A stretch of 64,000 nucleotides of DNA from Ignavibacteriota bacterium (GTDB lineage Bacteria > Bacteroidota > Ignavibacteria > UBA10030 > UBA6906): NCBI GenBank assembly GCA_016707525.1, contig JADJHP010000004.1, positions 186,001 to 250,000 on the forward strand, given 5' to 3'. Positions 36,265 to 45,446 of this stretch are shown here, in pieces (position 1 is the stretch's first letter; the number at the start of each line of letters is the position of its first letter). A program made the translations under genes and the position numbers. The notes under the pieces are model-generated. The model ran no database searches, was not told where the DNA came from, and was given only the letters and a program-made list of their open reading frames with translations.

Positions 36265-37094
36265 ACGAGCACTCCCACGAGGACCATGGCCAGGACCGCG
36301 AAGCCGGCGACGGCATTGATCTTGAAGAAGGCGAGTTCCACATCCTCCGCCTTCTTCTGTTCAGTGTACAACAGGACGCCCGTAACGAGCAGGAGCGGGA
36401 AAGCCCATTTGGACAGCTCCGCCTGCACGAAGAGCGCACTCAGCACGACAAACGCCGCAGCATGGAGGTAGCCGGAATAGCGCAGTGCGCGTTCTTTGCC
36501 GAAGCGCGAGGGGAACGAAAAAAGCGATGCCTTCTTGTCGAACTCCTCATCCAGCGTCGCGTAAATGACATCGAATCCTGCGACCCAGAGCATGGTGAAG
36601 AGCGACAGCAGCGCCGGCGAGAGGATAGTGTCGAACGACGGCGAGACCGCAAACCATCCACCCAACGGTCCCATGGCGAGGCCGAGCCCCACGCCGAAGT
36701 GTGCCAACGGTGTGAAGCGCTTCATGGTCGGGTACACGATGAAGACCATGAGCGGGATCGGCGACATCACGAAACAGAAGAATGACAGGGCGTAGGCAGA
36801 CCCGAAGTAGAGCGCCAGGCCTGCGACGAGAACGCCCAGGGCCTCCACAAGCGACATGCGGCCGCTGGGCAGATCGCGCGAGGCGGTACGCGGGTTGCGC
36901 GCATCGATCTGCCGGTCGATGATCCTGTTCAGCGCGAACGCGACCGTGCGGGCGCCGGTAGCAGCCACGAGAACGAGGAGGACCGGATTCCAGCCGGGGA
37001 ACGCACCGCGCGAGGCAAGGAACACCCCTGCATAGACAAGGGGAAGGGAGAACAGCGTATGTTCAATTTTGACGAACGAGAAGTACTTTTTCAC
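36261..37094 (-). CDS. UbiA-family prenyltransferase, probable MqnP
   Basis: Membrane enzyme that attaches the polyprenyl chain to 1,4-dihydroxy-6-naphthoate. The 277-residue protein has about 8 helices and both aspartate-rich motifs: NRIIDRQIDARN (residues 56-67) and DVIYATLDEEFD (about 179-190). The sequence resembles 4-hydroxybenzoate polyprenyltransferases. In a futalosine cluster this position is filled by MqnP, so the substrate is inferred from context. It follows guaA by 42 bp. Confidence 0.92.
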   Translation of the reverse strand: MKKYFSFVKIEHTLFSLPLVYAGVFLASRGAFPGWNPVLLVLVAATGARTVAFALNRIIDRQIDARNPRTASRDLPSGRMSLVEALGVLVAGLALYFGSAYALSFFCFVMSPIPLMVFIVYPTMKRFTPLAHFGVGLGLAMGPLGGWFAVSPSFDTILSPALLSLFTMLWVAGFDVIYATLDEEFDKKASLFSFPSRFGKERALRYSGYLHAAAFVVLSALFVQAELSKWAFPLLLVTGVLLYTEQKKAEDVELAFFKINAVAGFAVLAMVLVGVLV

Positions 37095-37136
37095 TGCGGA
37101 ACCCGGAAAGGATCGGAACGACGGAGCGGAATGCGG

Positions 37137-38684
37137 CTACTCCCATTCAATAGTGGACGGCGGCTTGGAGCTGATATCATACACGACACGATTGATCCCC
37201 CGGACCTCATTGGTGATGCGCGAGCTGATGGATGCAAGGACATCATGCGGGATGCGCGACCAGTCGGCCGTCATCCCGTCCACGCTGCTCACCGCACGCA
37301 CCGCAACAGCATTCTCATATGTCCGTCCGTCACCCATCACCCCGACCGACTTCACGGGGAGAAGGACGACGAACCCCTGCCAGATCTCACGATACAGTCC
37401 GGCCTTCTTCACCTCTTCCACGAAGATCGCGTCGGCGCGGCGCAACAGGTCCAGCCGCTCCTTCGTGATGGAACCCAGGATGCGGACGGCAAGTCCCGGC
37501 CCGGGGAACGGATGACGCCAGATCAGATCGGCAGGGATGCCAAGTTCCAGTCCGACGGCACGGACCTCATCCTTGAACAGCTCGCGGAACGGCTCGATGA
37601 GCTTCAGCTTCATCCGCTTCGGCAGCCCGCCCACATTGTGGTGCGTCTTGATCGTCACCGATGGGCCGCGGAAGGACGTGGACTCGATCACGTCGGGGTA
37701 CAGCGTCCCCTGCGCGAGGAAGTCGGCCCCTTTGATCCGTTTCGATTTCTTCTCGAAGACCTCGATGAACGCCTTCCCGATGATCTTGCGTTTCCGCTCG
37801 GGGTCGGTCACGCCTTTCAGCTTCGTCAGGAACAGCTTCGTCGCATCGACATAGTCCAGCTTCATCGCAAAGGTATCGCGGAACGTCCGGACAACGTCCT
37901 CCGATTCATCCATCCGCATCAACCCGTTGTTGATGTGGATGCAGTGCAGCTGGTCGCCGATCGCTTTGTGGAGCAGGACCGCCGCAACAGAGGAATCCAC
38001 GCCACCCGAGAGCGCGCAGATCACTTTCCCCGTGCCGACCTTCTGGCGGATATCCTCGATCGAGCGCTGGATGAACGACGACGCACTCCATCCACCTGTG
38101 CAACCACAGATACGATAGAGGAAGTTCCGCAGCACGTCTTTCCCGCGGGGGGTATGCACCACTTCGGGATGGAACTGCACACCGTAGATGCGTTTCGCAG
38201 GATTGCGGATGGCGCAGATCGGAGCATTGGCGGTGTGGCCGATCGCTTCGAAGCCCGGAGGCATGCGCGTAAGATGGTCGCCGTGGCTCATCCAGACCGT
38301 CAGTCCGGCATCCCCTTCGATATCGGCGAACAGATCGGAACGGTCATCGATGGTCAGTGCCGCCTGGCCATATTCCCGGCGTGCGGCACGATCCACCTCC
38401 CCGCCCAACTGGTGGCCGATCAGCTGCAGGCCGAAGCAGATACCCAGCACCGGGATCCCGAGGTTGAAGATCTCAGGAGAGGAGATCGGCGCACCCTTTT
38501 CGTAAGCGCTGTAGGGGCTACCGGAGAGGATGATCCCCTTCGGGTTCAGCTCCCGGATCCGGTCGATGGTCAGGTTGAAGGCGTGGAGTTCAGAATAGAC
38601 GCCGAGTTCCCGCACCCTGCGCGCAATGAGCTGGGAATACTGGGAACCGTAGTCCAGGATGAGAATACGTTCGGGGTGGGTCAT
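37137..38684 (-). CDS. guaA: GMP synthase (glutamine-hydrolysing)
   Basis: Aminates XMP to GMP. Residues 1-200 are a class I glutamine amidotransferase with Cys83 in GICFGLQL and the His-Glu pair in VQFHPEVVHT. The ATP pyrophosphatase domain follows with the PP-loop ALSGGVDSSVAAVLL, and the dimerisation domain has the usual HPFPGPGLAVR and end RVVYDISSKPPSTIEWE. At 515 residues it is full length from ATG 38684; the frame is open 315 bases further up, but without homology. Its promoter is close enough to make the mRNA leaderless. Confidence 0.97.
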   Translation of the reverse strand: MTHPERILILDYGSQYSQLIARRVRELGVYSELHAFNLTIDRIRELNPKGIILSGSPYSAYEKGAPISSPEIFNLGIPVLGICFGLQLIGHQLGGEVDRAARREYGQAALTIDDRSDLFADIEGDAGLTVWMSHGDHLTRMPPGFEAIGHTANAPICAIRNPAKRIYGVQFHPEVVHTPRGKDVLRNFLYRICGCTGGWSASSFIQRSIEDIRQKVGTGKVICALSGGVDSSVAAVLLHKAIGDQLHCIHINNGLMRMDESEDVVRTFRDTFAMKLDYVDATKLFLTKLKGVTDPERKRKIIGKAFIEVFEKKSKRIKGADFLAQGTLYPDVIESTSFRGPSVTIKTHHNVGGLPKRMKLKLIEPFRELFKDEVRAVGLELGIPADLIWRHPFPGPGLAVRILGSITKERLDLLRRADAIFVEEVKKAGLYREIWQGFVVLLPVKSVGVMGDGRTYENAVAVRAVSSVDGMTADWSRIPHDVLASISSRITNEVRGINRVVYDISSKPPSTIEWE

Positions 38685-38689
38685 GCGGT

Positions 38690-38718
38690 AATATAAGGAA
38701 AACGGCGGTACGGCACAA
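38690..38718 (-). promoter_or_regulatory. Putative guaA promoter, likely leaderless
   Basis: On the minus strand, TTGTGC (38713-38718) and TATATT (38690-38695) are 17 bases apart. The guaA ATG follows the -10 hexamer after only 5 bases, and no Shine-Dalgarno sequence fits in between. Confidence 0.5.
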
Positions 38719-38778
38719 TTGACAATGGGGCGATCGACAAGCGGCAATTCCATGCGGATTTGACTCCCTGAACAATCA

Positions 38779-38811
38779 GCAGGCAGCCGGGACCATTTCC
38801 CGCCTGCCTGC
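38779..38811 (-). terminator. Hairpin after the cyclic-DPG-synthetase-like gene
   Basis: GCAGGCAG (38779-38786) pairs with CTGCCTGC (38804-38811), with a further CGGGA/TCCCG inner stem around a short loop. It lies between this gene's stop and the guaA promoter and probably separates the two transcripts. Confidence 0.55.
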
Positions 38812-38833
38812 CGTGTTCCTTCGAATCCCGCCG

Positions 38834-40174
38834 TTACCTGCCCCGTTTCCGCCCCGCCTTTTTCACGATCGGCTTCAGCAGTTCGGGGATATCCGGACGT
38901 GTGGTCTCCTGAAGCGAATAGGTGACCCGGGTGCAGGGCTTTTCGATGGTGATGACGCGCCGGAGGTCGATAGGCGTGCCGATGACCACCGCATCGCACG
39001 GCGTCTGGCGGATCGTTGCCTCCAGGTCCTTCATCTGGGCGGTCCCGTACCCCATTGCCGGGAGGAGCATCCCGGTCTTCGGATACTTCTTGAAGGTCGC
39101 CGCGATGGACCGCACAGCATACGGGCGCGGATCGATGAGCTCCGCCGCCCCGAACGACTTCGCCGCGATCACCCCGGCACCGTACTGCATCTCGCCGTGC
39201 GTGAGCGTCGGACCATCCTCGATGACAAGGACCCTCTTCCCCTTGATCACCGACGGATCGTCCACGGCGATCGGGGATGCGGCCTCGACGATCACCGCAT
39301 GAGCGTTCATCTCGCGCACGTTCTTCAGGACGGTCTCGATCCCCTCACGCGTGGCGGAATCGACCTTGTTCACCACGATCACATCGGCGAGTCGCACGTT
39401 CGTGGCACCGGGGTAATACGACCGTTCATGGCCGGGCCGGTGGGGATCCACGACCGTGATGGTCAGATCGGGTTTGTAGAACGATGTATCGTTATTCCCG
39501 CCATCCCACACGATCACATCGGCTTCCTTTTCCGCCTGATGCAGGATCGCTTCATAGTCCACGCCGGCGTAGATGATCGTCCCCTCGACGATGTGCGGTT
39601 CATATTCCTCCATCTCCTCCACCGTGCACTTGTGCCGGCGCAGGTCTTCGATCGACGCATAGCGCTGGACCTTCTGTTTCACGAGGTCGCCGTACGGCAT
39701 CGGGTGACGGATGGCGACGACGCGTTTCCCCTGGCTCCGCAGGAACTGACACACGCGGCGCGATGTCTGGCTCTTGCCCGAGCCGGTCCGCACGGCGACG
39801 ACAGCGACCACAGGAACCTTTGAAGCGATCATGGTCTGTTCCGCGCCGAGCATGCTAAACGTTGCGCCGCAGGCCATGACCAGCGATGCCTTCTCCATGA
39901 TGTACTGGAACGACACATCGGAGTAGGAGAACACTACTTCGTCGACGCGGAGCTTTGAGATCAGCTTCGGGAGATCTGCTTCGTCGTAGATGGGGATGCC
40001 GCGGGGGTAGAGTTTGCCGGCAAGTGCGGCGGGGTATTTCCTGCCGTCGATGTTCGGGATCTGGGTCGCGGTGAATGCCACCACGACGGTGCTGCGGTCC
40101 TTACGATAGACGGTATTGAAGTTGTGGAAGTCCCGTCCGGCCGCGCCCATGATCAACACGCGTTTCTGCTGCAT
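38834..40174 (-). CDS. Cyclic 2,3-diphosphoglycerate synthetase-like GTPase (COG2403 type)
   Basis: The 446-residue P-loop protein begins RVLIMGAAGRDFHNFN, the conserved start of the family. A Walker A-type loop VRTGSGKSQTSR is at residues 129-138 and a GTPase-like VVNKVD later. The archaeal relative cyclises 2,3-diphosphoglycerate to a thermoprotectant, but bacterial members are of unknown activity and are often simply called predicted GTPases. ATG 40174 has a GAGAGG Shine-Dalgarno. It follows carbamate kinase and ornithine carbamoyltransferase on the same strand, which suggests a carbamoyl-phosphate or phospho-compound link. Confidence 0.85.
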   Translation of the reverse strand: MQQKRVLIMGAAGRDFHNFNTVYRKDRSTVVVAFTATQIPNIDGRKYPAALAGKLYPRGIPIYDEADLPKLISKLRVDEVVFSYSDVSFQYIMEKASLVMACGATFSMLGAEQTMIASKVPVVAVVAVRTGSGKSQTSRRVCQFLRSQGKRVVAIRHPMPYGDLVKQKVQRYASIEDLRRHKCTVEEMEEYEPHIVEGTIIYAGVDYEAILHQAEKEADVIVWDGGNNDTSFYKPDLTITVVDPHRPGHERSYYPGATNVRLADVIVVNKVDSATREGIETVLKNVREMNAHAVIVEAASPIAVDDPSVIKGKRVLVIEDGPTLTHGEMQYGAGVIAAKSFGAAELIDPRPYAVRSIAATFKKYPKTGMLLPAMGYGTAQMKDLEATIRQTPCDAVVIGTPIDLRRVITIEKPCTRVTYSLQETTRPDIPELLKPIVKKAGRKRGR

Positions 40175-40252
40175 ACGATCCTCTCTCAGATAAACCACTG
40201 TTCGATGCACTCGGTCCGTTGCACACATGATCCGCTGAGGCTGGCAGCGGAG

Positions 40253-41203
40253 CTACGTGTCGGGGTCGGGCAGGACGCGGGTCCCTCCGTTGCCATCGAT
40301 CGCATCGATGAGGTGCTCATAGTTGGTGATGATGGCTTCGCCGCGCTGGCGCGTTGCATACACCATCATCGCTCTGATCTTGGGACCCATACTCCCGGCA
40401 GGGAACTGTCCGGCAGCCAGATGTGCCTGGCACTCCGCGACGGTGAGCGTATCGACGGTCCGCTGGGTCGGCTTTCTGTAGTCCAGGCACACCTTCGCCA
40501 CGTCGGTGCAGATGACGAACATATCGGCGCCGAGCTGGGCCGCAAGGATCGCCGATGTATGGTCCTTGTCGATCACCGCCTCGACGCCTTTGGAGAGGTC
40601 GTGATCGTTGAACACCGGGATCCCCCCGCCTCCGCCCGCGAGGACCACGAGGCCGCGGTCGACGCACGCACGGATGGCCTCGAGTTCGATGATCTCCTTA
40701 GGTTCCGGGGAGGAAACGACCCTGCGATACCCGCGGGCGGCATCATCCACGATCACCCAGTTGAACAGGTCGCGGTAGCGCTCGGCCTGGTCCTTCGTAT
40801 AGAAGGGCCCGATGGGTTTGGTGGGATTCTGAAAGGCGGGGTCGTTGGCGTCGACGAGGACCTGGGTGATGAGCGAGACGACGGGCACATGGAGGCCCTC
40901 CTGTTGCATGGCCTGCCACATCGCATATTGCAGTACGTAACCGATCTCCCCCTGCGTCGCCGCCACACAGCAATCGAGCGGAAGGCGATAGGCATGGGCG
41001 GCAGCCAATTCGGTCCGGGTGAGCATGGCACCCACCTGCGGGCCGTTGCCGTGGGTCAGGACGACACGGTGGCCGGACTTGATGAGCCGGATCACCGCGT
41101 TCGCCGTCTCCACGGCATTCTCAAATTGTTCCTGCGCTGTCCCCTTTTGGCCCGCCCGGATGAGAGCGTTCCCTCCCACAGCAACCAGGATCAGCTTACC
41201 CAT
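40253..41203 (-). CDS. arcC: Carbamate kinase
   Basis: Interconverts carbamoyl phosphate plus ADP and carbamate plus ATP. The 316-residue protein has VAVGGNALI at the start, VLTHGNGPQVG, VLAGGGGGIPV and VIDKDHTSAILAAQLGADM, all typical of ArcC. ATG 41203 follows the argF-type stop by one base with GGGAG inside the upstream gene, so translation is coupled. With OTC upstream this makes a citrulline-to-ATP module, although arginine deiminase (arcA) is not in the window. Confidence 0.96.
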   Translation of the reverse strand: MGKLILVAVGGNALIRAGQKGTAQEQFENAVETANAVIRLIKSGHRVVLTHGNGPQVGAMLTRTELAAAHAYRLPLDCCVAATQGEIGYVLQYAMWQAMQQEGLHVPVVSLITQVLVDANDPAFQNPTKPIGPFYTKDQAERYRDLFNWVIVDDAARGYRRVVSSPEPKEIIELEAIRACVDRGLVVLAGGGGGIPVFNDHDLSKGVEAVIDKDHTSAILAAQLGADMFVICTDVAKVCLDYRKPTQRTVDTLTVAECQAHLAAGQFPAGSMGPKIRAMMVYATRQRGEAIITNYEHLIDAIDGNGGTRVLPDPDT

Positions 41204-41204
41204 A

Positions 41205-42185
41205 TCACTCCCGGAGCAGTTCGAGCATGATGGCCTTCTGCGCGTGCAGGCGATTCTCCGCTTCCTGGAACACGACGGACTGCGGAGAGTCGATGATCTC
41301 ATCCGTGACCTCTTCGCCACGGTGTGCAGGCAGGCAGTGCATGAACAGCGCCCTCTCATGGGCGTGCGAGAAGAGCGCGGCGTTCACCTGATACGATGCA
41401 AAGATCCTGCGGCGCTCCACCGCCTCGGCCTCCTGGCCCATGCTGGTCCACGTGTCGGTATAGATCACGTCCGCCTCGCGTGCTGCTTCCACCGGATCGG
41501 CGGTCCAGAGGATCTTCGCACCGGTCTCTTCCGCGATCGCACAGGAGCGGTCCATGATGGACTGCACGGGCTTGTACCCTTCCGGCGTGCCGACGACCAT
41601 CGTGGTGCCGAGCTTCGCGGCGATGAGCATCAGCGAATGCGTCACGTTGTTCCCGTCGCCGATATAGGTGATCTTGAGCTTCTTCAGGTTCTTCTTGTGT
41701 TCGAGCACGGTGAAGATATCCGCCATCGCCTGGCACGGGTGTTCGAGGTCGGTGAGCCCGTTGATGACCGGGATGCAGGCATGATCGGCCAGCGAGGTGC
41801 AGATATCATGGCCGAAGGTGCGGATCATGATGCCATCCACCATGCGCTCCAGGTTCTTGGCGACATCATAGAAGGATTCGCGCTTGCCAAGATTGATGTC
41901 GGCCGGGGTGAGCAGGATCGAGTCCCCGCCGAGCTGTTTGATGCCCACGGTGAACGTGGTGCGCGTGCGCAGCGACGGCTTCTCGAAGATCAGCGCCATC
42001 ATCTTCCCGTCGAGGGAGTGGCGGTACTTCTTCGGCCGTGCCTTGATGTCCGCGGTGAGCTCAAGGATGCGCTTGATCTCGGCCGTGGAGAGGTCATCCA
42101 CGGACAGATAGTCCCGTCCGCGCAGCCCCTTTTTTCCGGAAGTTGCCTTCGCGCCCTTTGCTTTGCTTTTCTTTGTGTTCTTCAT
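41205..42185 (-). CDS. argF: Ornithine carbamoyltransferase
   Basis: Transfers the carbamoyl group between carbamoyl phosphate and ornithine/citrulline. The 326-residue product has the carbamoyl-phosphate loop EKPSLRTRTTF (69-78), the GLTDLEHPCQAMAD motif and the ornithine-binding MHCLPAHRGEEV. A Lys-rich tail (residues 2-20) precedes the fold. It could be the anabolic (argF) or the catabolic (arcB) enzyme; the coupled carbamate kinase favours a catabolic or reversible role. No other arginine gene is nearby. Confidence 0.93.
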   Translation of the reverse strand: MKNTKKSKAKGAKATSGKKGLRGRDYLSVDDLSTAEIKRILELTADIKARPKKYRHSLDGKMMALIFEKPSLRTRTTFTVGIKQLGGDSILLTPADINLGKRESFYDVAKNLERMVDGIMIRTFGHDICTSLADHACIPVINGLTDLEHPCQAMADIFTVLEHKKNLKKLKITYIGDGNNVTHSLMLIAAKLGTTMVVGTPEGYKPVQSIMDRSCAIAEETGAKILWTADPVEAAREADVIYTDTWTSMGQEAEAVERRRIFASYQVNAALFSHAHERALFMHCLPAHRGEEVTDEIIDSPQSVVFQEAENRLHAQKAIMLELLRE

Positions 42186-42337
42186 CAGTCGTGGACTCCT
42201 GCTAGTGGAAGGTGCACCAAATTTGTCAAAAAGTGTGCCCGATGGCGGTTGGGGTTTAAATCATTTAAACACCACATTCTATGATATGCAATGCGCTTTT
42301 TCTCAGGAATGGGAATGCCTCTCCCATCGCAGCAAGT

Positions 42338-42366
42338 TTGAAATTCAGGACCCTTCTCCGTATCTT
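42338..42366 (+). promoter_or_regulatory. Putative gcvP promoter
   Basis: TTGAAA (42338-42343) and TATCTT (42361-42366) are 17 bases apart, in the 250-bp gap between argF (-) and gcvP (+). It leaves a leader of about 60 bases. I see no glycine riboswitch (no paired glycine aptamer folds) in the gap. Confidence 0.4.
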
Positions 42367-42435
42367 GAGCCACATGAACAGGCTCACCGTGTCACACGCC
42401 GAACTTCTTCCCACAATCGTACACCATCGCACGCT

Positions 42436-45315
42436 ATGTCCATCACACTGACACCCGACGCAGCCTTCGGGCAGCGTCATTGCGGGCCGGGCCCCGACGA
42501 TCGCGCCGTCATGCTGAGCACCCTCGGCGCACGCACTCTCGATGAATTCATCGCGTCTGTCATCCCTGCATCGCTCCGCTCTCCGGAGCCGTTGCATTGC
42601 GGCACCCCCCTCTCCGAGGCGGAGATGCTGGAGCAGGCTGCGCGCTACGCAGCCATGAACGCCCGTTTCCGCAGCTTCATCGGGATGGGTTACGCCGCGA
42701 CCGTCACGCCGCCGGTGATCCTGAGGAACATCCTCGAGGATCCGGGGTGGTACACCGCCTACACGCCGTACCAGGCAGAGATCGCCCAGGGACGGCTTGA
42801 AGCTCTCCTGAATTTCCAGACCATGGTGATCGACCTCACCGCCATGGAGATCGCCAATGCGTCGTTGCTGGATGAAGCCACGGCGGCGGCAGAGGCGATG
42901 GGCATGTTCTACGCTATGAAGGGGCACCCCGAAGGCGGCGAGTTCGTCGTCTCGTCGGATTGCCACCCCCAGACCATTGCCTTGCTCCATACCCGCGCAA
43001 AGCCGCTGGGTATCACCGTGACCGCCGCGGATACCCGGTCGCTCGAGTTCACGCCCCGGATGTTCGGCCTCCTGCTCCAGTACCCTGCATCGGACGGTGC
43101 GGTCGTGGACAACACTGCCCTTGTTGCCCGCGCCCATGCAGCGGGGGTCCAGGTGGCGGTCGCCGCCGACCTGCTGTCCCTCGCCCTCCTCACCCCTCCC
43201 GGTGAGTTCGGCGCCGACGCCGTGGTAGGCTCGGCACAGCGCTTCGGCGTGCCGATGGGCTACGGCGGTCCCCATGCCGGATTCCTCGCCACGAAGGACG
43301 CCTTCAAGCGCCATATGCCCGGCCGTATCATCGGCGTGTCGGTGGATGCCCATGGCAACCCCGCGCTCCGCATGGCCCTGCAGACGCGCGAGCAACATAT
43401 CCGCCGTGAGAAGGCCACATCCAATATCTGCACCGCCCAGGTCCTTCTGGCGGTCATGGCCGGGATGTACGCGGTCTATCATGGCCCCGAAGGGATCCGC
43501 CGTATCGCGACACGCATCCACGAGCGGACCTCCGTGCTGGCCGGCGCACTGCGCGAGGCCGGGCACGAGATCGTGCACAGCGCATACTTCGACACGCTGC
43601 GCATCCGTCTGCATCGGGTGAAGCCCGAGGCCATCCGCAAATACTCGGCATCCCTCGGCTACAATTTCCGGTACTTCGAGGACGGGTCGGTTGGCATCAC
43701 GCTCGACGAGCAGACGACGGCCGCCGAACTGGCGGACATCCTGACGGTCTTTTCGGGTGGTGCCCGCGGAGCGAAGGAGATCGCCGCGGTGGCCGCGCGC
43801 CTTGCACCCGGCTACAGCGGACCCATGGCACGCACGTCCACGTATCTGAAGCATCCGGTCTTCACCACGCATCACTCCGAGACCGAGATGCTGCGGTACA
43901 TGCACATGCTTGAGTCGCGCGACCTCTCGCTCAATGTGAGCATGATCCCGCTCGGCTCCTGCACGATGAAGCTGAACGCGACAGCGGAGATGATCCCGAT
44001 CACCTGGCCGCAGTTCGCATCGCTGCATCCTTTTGCCCCGGTGGAACAGGCGGCCGGCTATCATGCGATGTTCAAGGACCTTGCCGGATGGCTCTCCGAT
44101 ATCACCGGCTTCGCCGCAACATCGCTGCAGCCGAACGCCGGCGCCCAGGGTGAATACGCCGGACTTCTCGTCATCCGCGCCTGGCACGAAGCACAGGGGA
44201 ACACCGGACGCACCGTGTGCCTCATCCCTTCGTCCGCGCATGGCACGAACCCCGCCTCCGCAGTGATGGCGGGTATGGAGGTCGTGATCGTCCGGTGCGA
44301 TGAGCGGGGCAACATCGATGTCGCCGACCTCAAGGCAAAGGCGGCCGAGCATCGCGACCGCCTGGCGGCGTTGATGGTCACCTACCCGTCCACGCACGGT
44401 GTGTTCGAAGCTTCGATCAAGGAGATCTGTGCGGATATTCATGCGAGCGGCGGCCAGGTGTACATGGACGGTGCCAACATGAATGCGCAGGTCGGACTGA
44501 CGCGCCCGGCGGAACTGGGTGCGGATGTGTGCCACATCAATCTGCACAAGACCTTCAGCATCCCGCACGGCGGCGGCGGCCCGGGCATGGGGCCGATCGC
44601 GGTGGCGAAGCATCTTGCACCGTTCCTCCCGGGGCACCCGGTCGTGCCGACGGGCGGCGCACAGGCCATCGGCCCGGTTTCCGCGGCGCCGTATGGCAGC
44701 GCAAATGTGCTGCTCATCTCCTGGGCATATATCGCGATGATGGGTTCGGAAGGGCTGGCGGATGCGACGAAGATGGCGATCCTGAACGCGAACTACATGG
44801 CGAAGAAACTCGAGGGCCACTACCCGGTGTTGTACACCGGCATCAATGGCCGCGTGGCGCACGAATTCATCATCGATCTGCGTGCGTTCAAGGGATCGGC
44901 CGGCGTCGAGGCGGAGGATGTCGCGAAGCGGCTGATGGACTACGGCTTCCATGCGCCCACGGTGTCGTTCCCGGTTGCGGGCACACTGATGATCGAGCCG
45001 ACGGAAAGCGAACCGAAGGAAGAACTGGACCGCTTCTGTGACACGCTCATCAGGATCCGTGAAGAGATCCGCGAGATCGAGACGGGGAAAGCGGACAGGG
45101 CCCAGAACGTGTTGAAGAACGCGCCGCACACAGCTGCCGCGGTGATCGCCGACGATTGGACAATGCCCTACTCGCGTGAGAAGGCGGCATTCCCTGCTCC
45201 CTGGAGCCGTGCACGGAAATTCTGGCCCGCGGTGGGCCGGGTGAACAATCCGTACGGGGACAGGAATCTGGTGTGCACGTGTCCACCGATCGAAGCCTAT
45301 GAAGGAAAAGGATAG
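42436..45315 (+). CDS. gcvP: Glycine dehydrogenase (decarboxylating), single-chain P-protein
   Basis: PLP enzyme that decarboxylates glycine and loads the aminomethyl group on GcvH. The 959-residue chain contains both halves that are split (GcvPA/GcvPB) in many other bacteria. Typical blocks are FIGMGYAATVTPPVILRNIL, TPYQAEIAQGRLEALLNFQT, MLHIPLGSCT-like MIPLGSCTMKLNA, and the PLP site HINLHKTFSIPHGGGGPGMG with Lys705. The start ATG 42436 (MSITLTPDAAFGQRH) matches the family; upstream open frame lacks homology. gcvH faces it across a shared terminator; gcvT and the lipoamide dehydrogenase are not in the window. Confidence 0.97.
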   Translation: MSITLTPDAAFGQRHCGPGPDDRAVMLSTLGARTLDEFIASVIPASLRSPEPLHCGTPLSEAEMLEQAARYAAMNARFRSFIGMGYAATVTPPVILRNILEDPGWYTAYTPYQAEIAQGRLEALLNFQTMVIDLTAMEIANASLLDEATAAAEAMGMFYAMKGHPEGGEFVVSSDCHPQTIALLHTRAKPLGITVTAADTRSLEFTPRMFGLLLQYPASDGAVVDNTALVARAHAAGVQVAVAADLLSLALLTPPGEFGADAVVGSAQRFGVPMGYGGPHAGFLATKDAFKRHMPGRIIGVSVDAHGNPALRMALQTREQHIRREKATSNICTAQVLLAVMAGMYAVYHGPEGIRRIATRIHERTSVLAGALREAGHEIVHSAYFDTLRIRLHRVKPEAIRKYSASLGYNFRYFEDGSVGITLDEQTTAAELADILTVFSGGARGAKEIAAVAARLAPGYSGPMARTSTYLKHPVFTTHHSETEMLRYMHMLESRDLSLNVSMIPLGSCTMKLNATAEMIPITWPQFASLHPFAPVEQAAGYHAMFKDLAGWLSDITGFAATSLQPNAGAQGEYAGLLVIRAWHEAQGNTGRTVCLIPSSAHGTNPASAVMAGMEVVIVRCDERGNIDVADLKAKAAEHRDRLAALMVTYPSTHGVFEASIKEICADIHASGGQVYMDGANMNAQVGLTRPAELGADVCHINLHKTFSIPHGGGGPGMGPIAVAKHLAPFLPGHPVVPTGGAQAIGPVSAAPYGSANVLLISWAYIAMMGSEGLADATKMAILNANYMAKKLEGHYPVLYTGINGRVAHEFIIDLRAFKGSAGVEAEDVAKRLMDYGFHAPTVSFPVAGTLMIEPTESEPKEELDRFCDTLIRIREEIREIETGKADRAQNVLKNAPHTAAAVIADDWTMPYSREKAAFPAPWSRARKFWPAVGRVNNPYGDRNLVCTCPPIEAYEGKG

Positions 45316-45347
45316 CGAAGAGAAGAACAGGACGCTCGCAGATACCG

Positions 45348-45376
45348 AAAAAGCCCCCGGATACCGGGGGCTTTTT
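45348..45376. terminator. Bidirectional terminator between gcvP and gcvH
   Basis: AAAAAGCCCCCGG (45348-45360) and CCGGGGGCTTTTT (45364-45376) form a perfect 13-bp stem with a 3-base loop. Each strand ends in a T-run, so it can stop both convergent transcripts. Confidence 0.9.
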
Positions 45377-45446
45377 GCATGTCGCACAGTGCACTCTCAG
45401 GATGCGGGGGGACGAGCGTGGCTCCCTCCCTCTTCCTTGAGACGGT

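Noticed and set aside
38685..38999. Upstream extension of the guaA open frame
   Set aside because: Homology starts at ATG 38684 and a promoter and hairpin lie in the extension.
42186..42435. Glycine riboswitch in front of gcvP
   Set aside because: The gap lacks the paired aptamer pattern; only a promoter-like pair is visible.
42265..45387. A 1040-residue open frame on the minus strand opposite gcvP
   Set aside because: gcvP shows full homology along its length; the opposite frame has His/Arg-rich composition without domains, as expected for a GC-rich antisense shadow.
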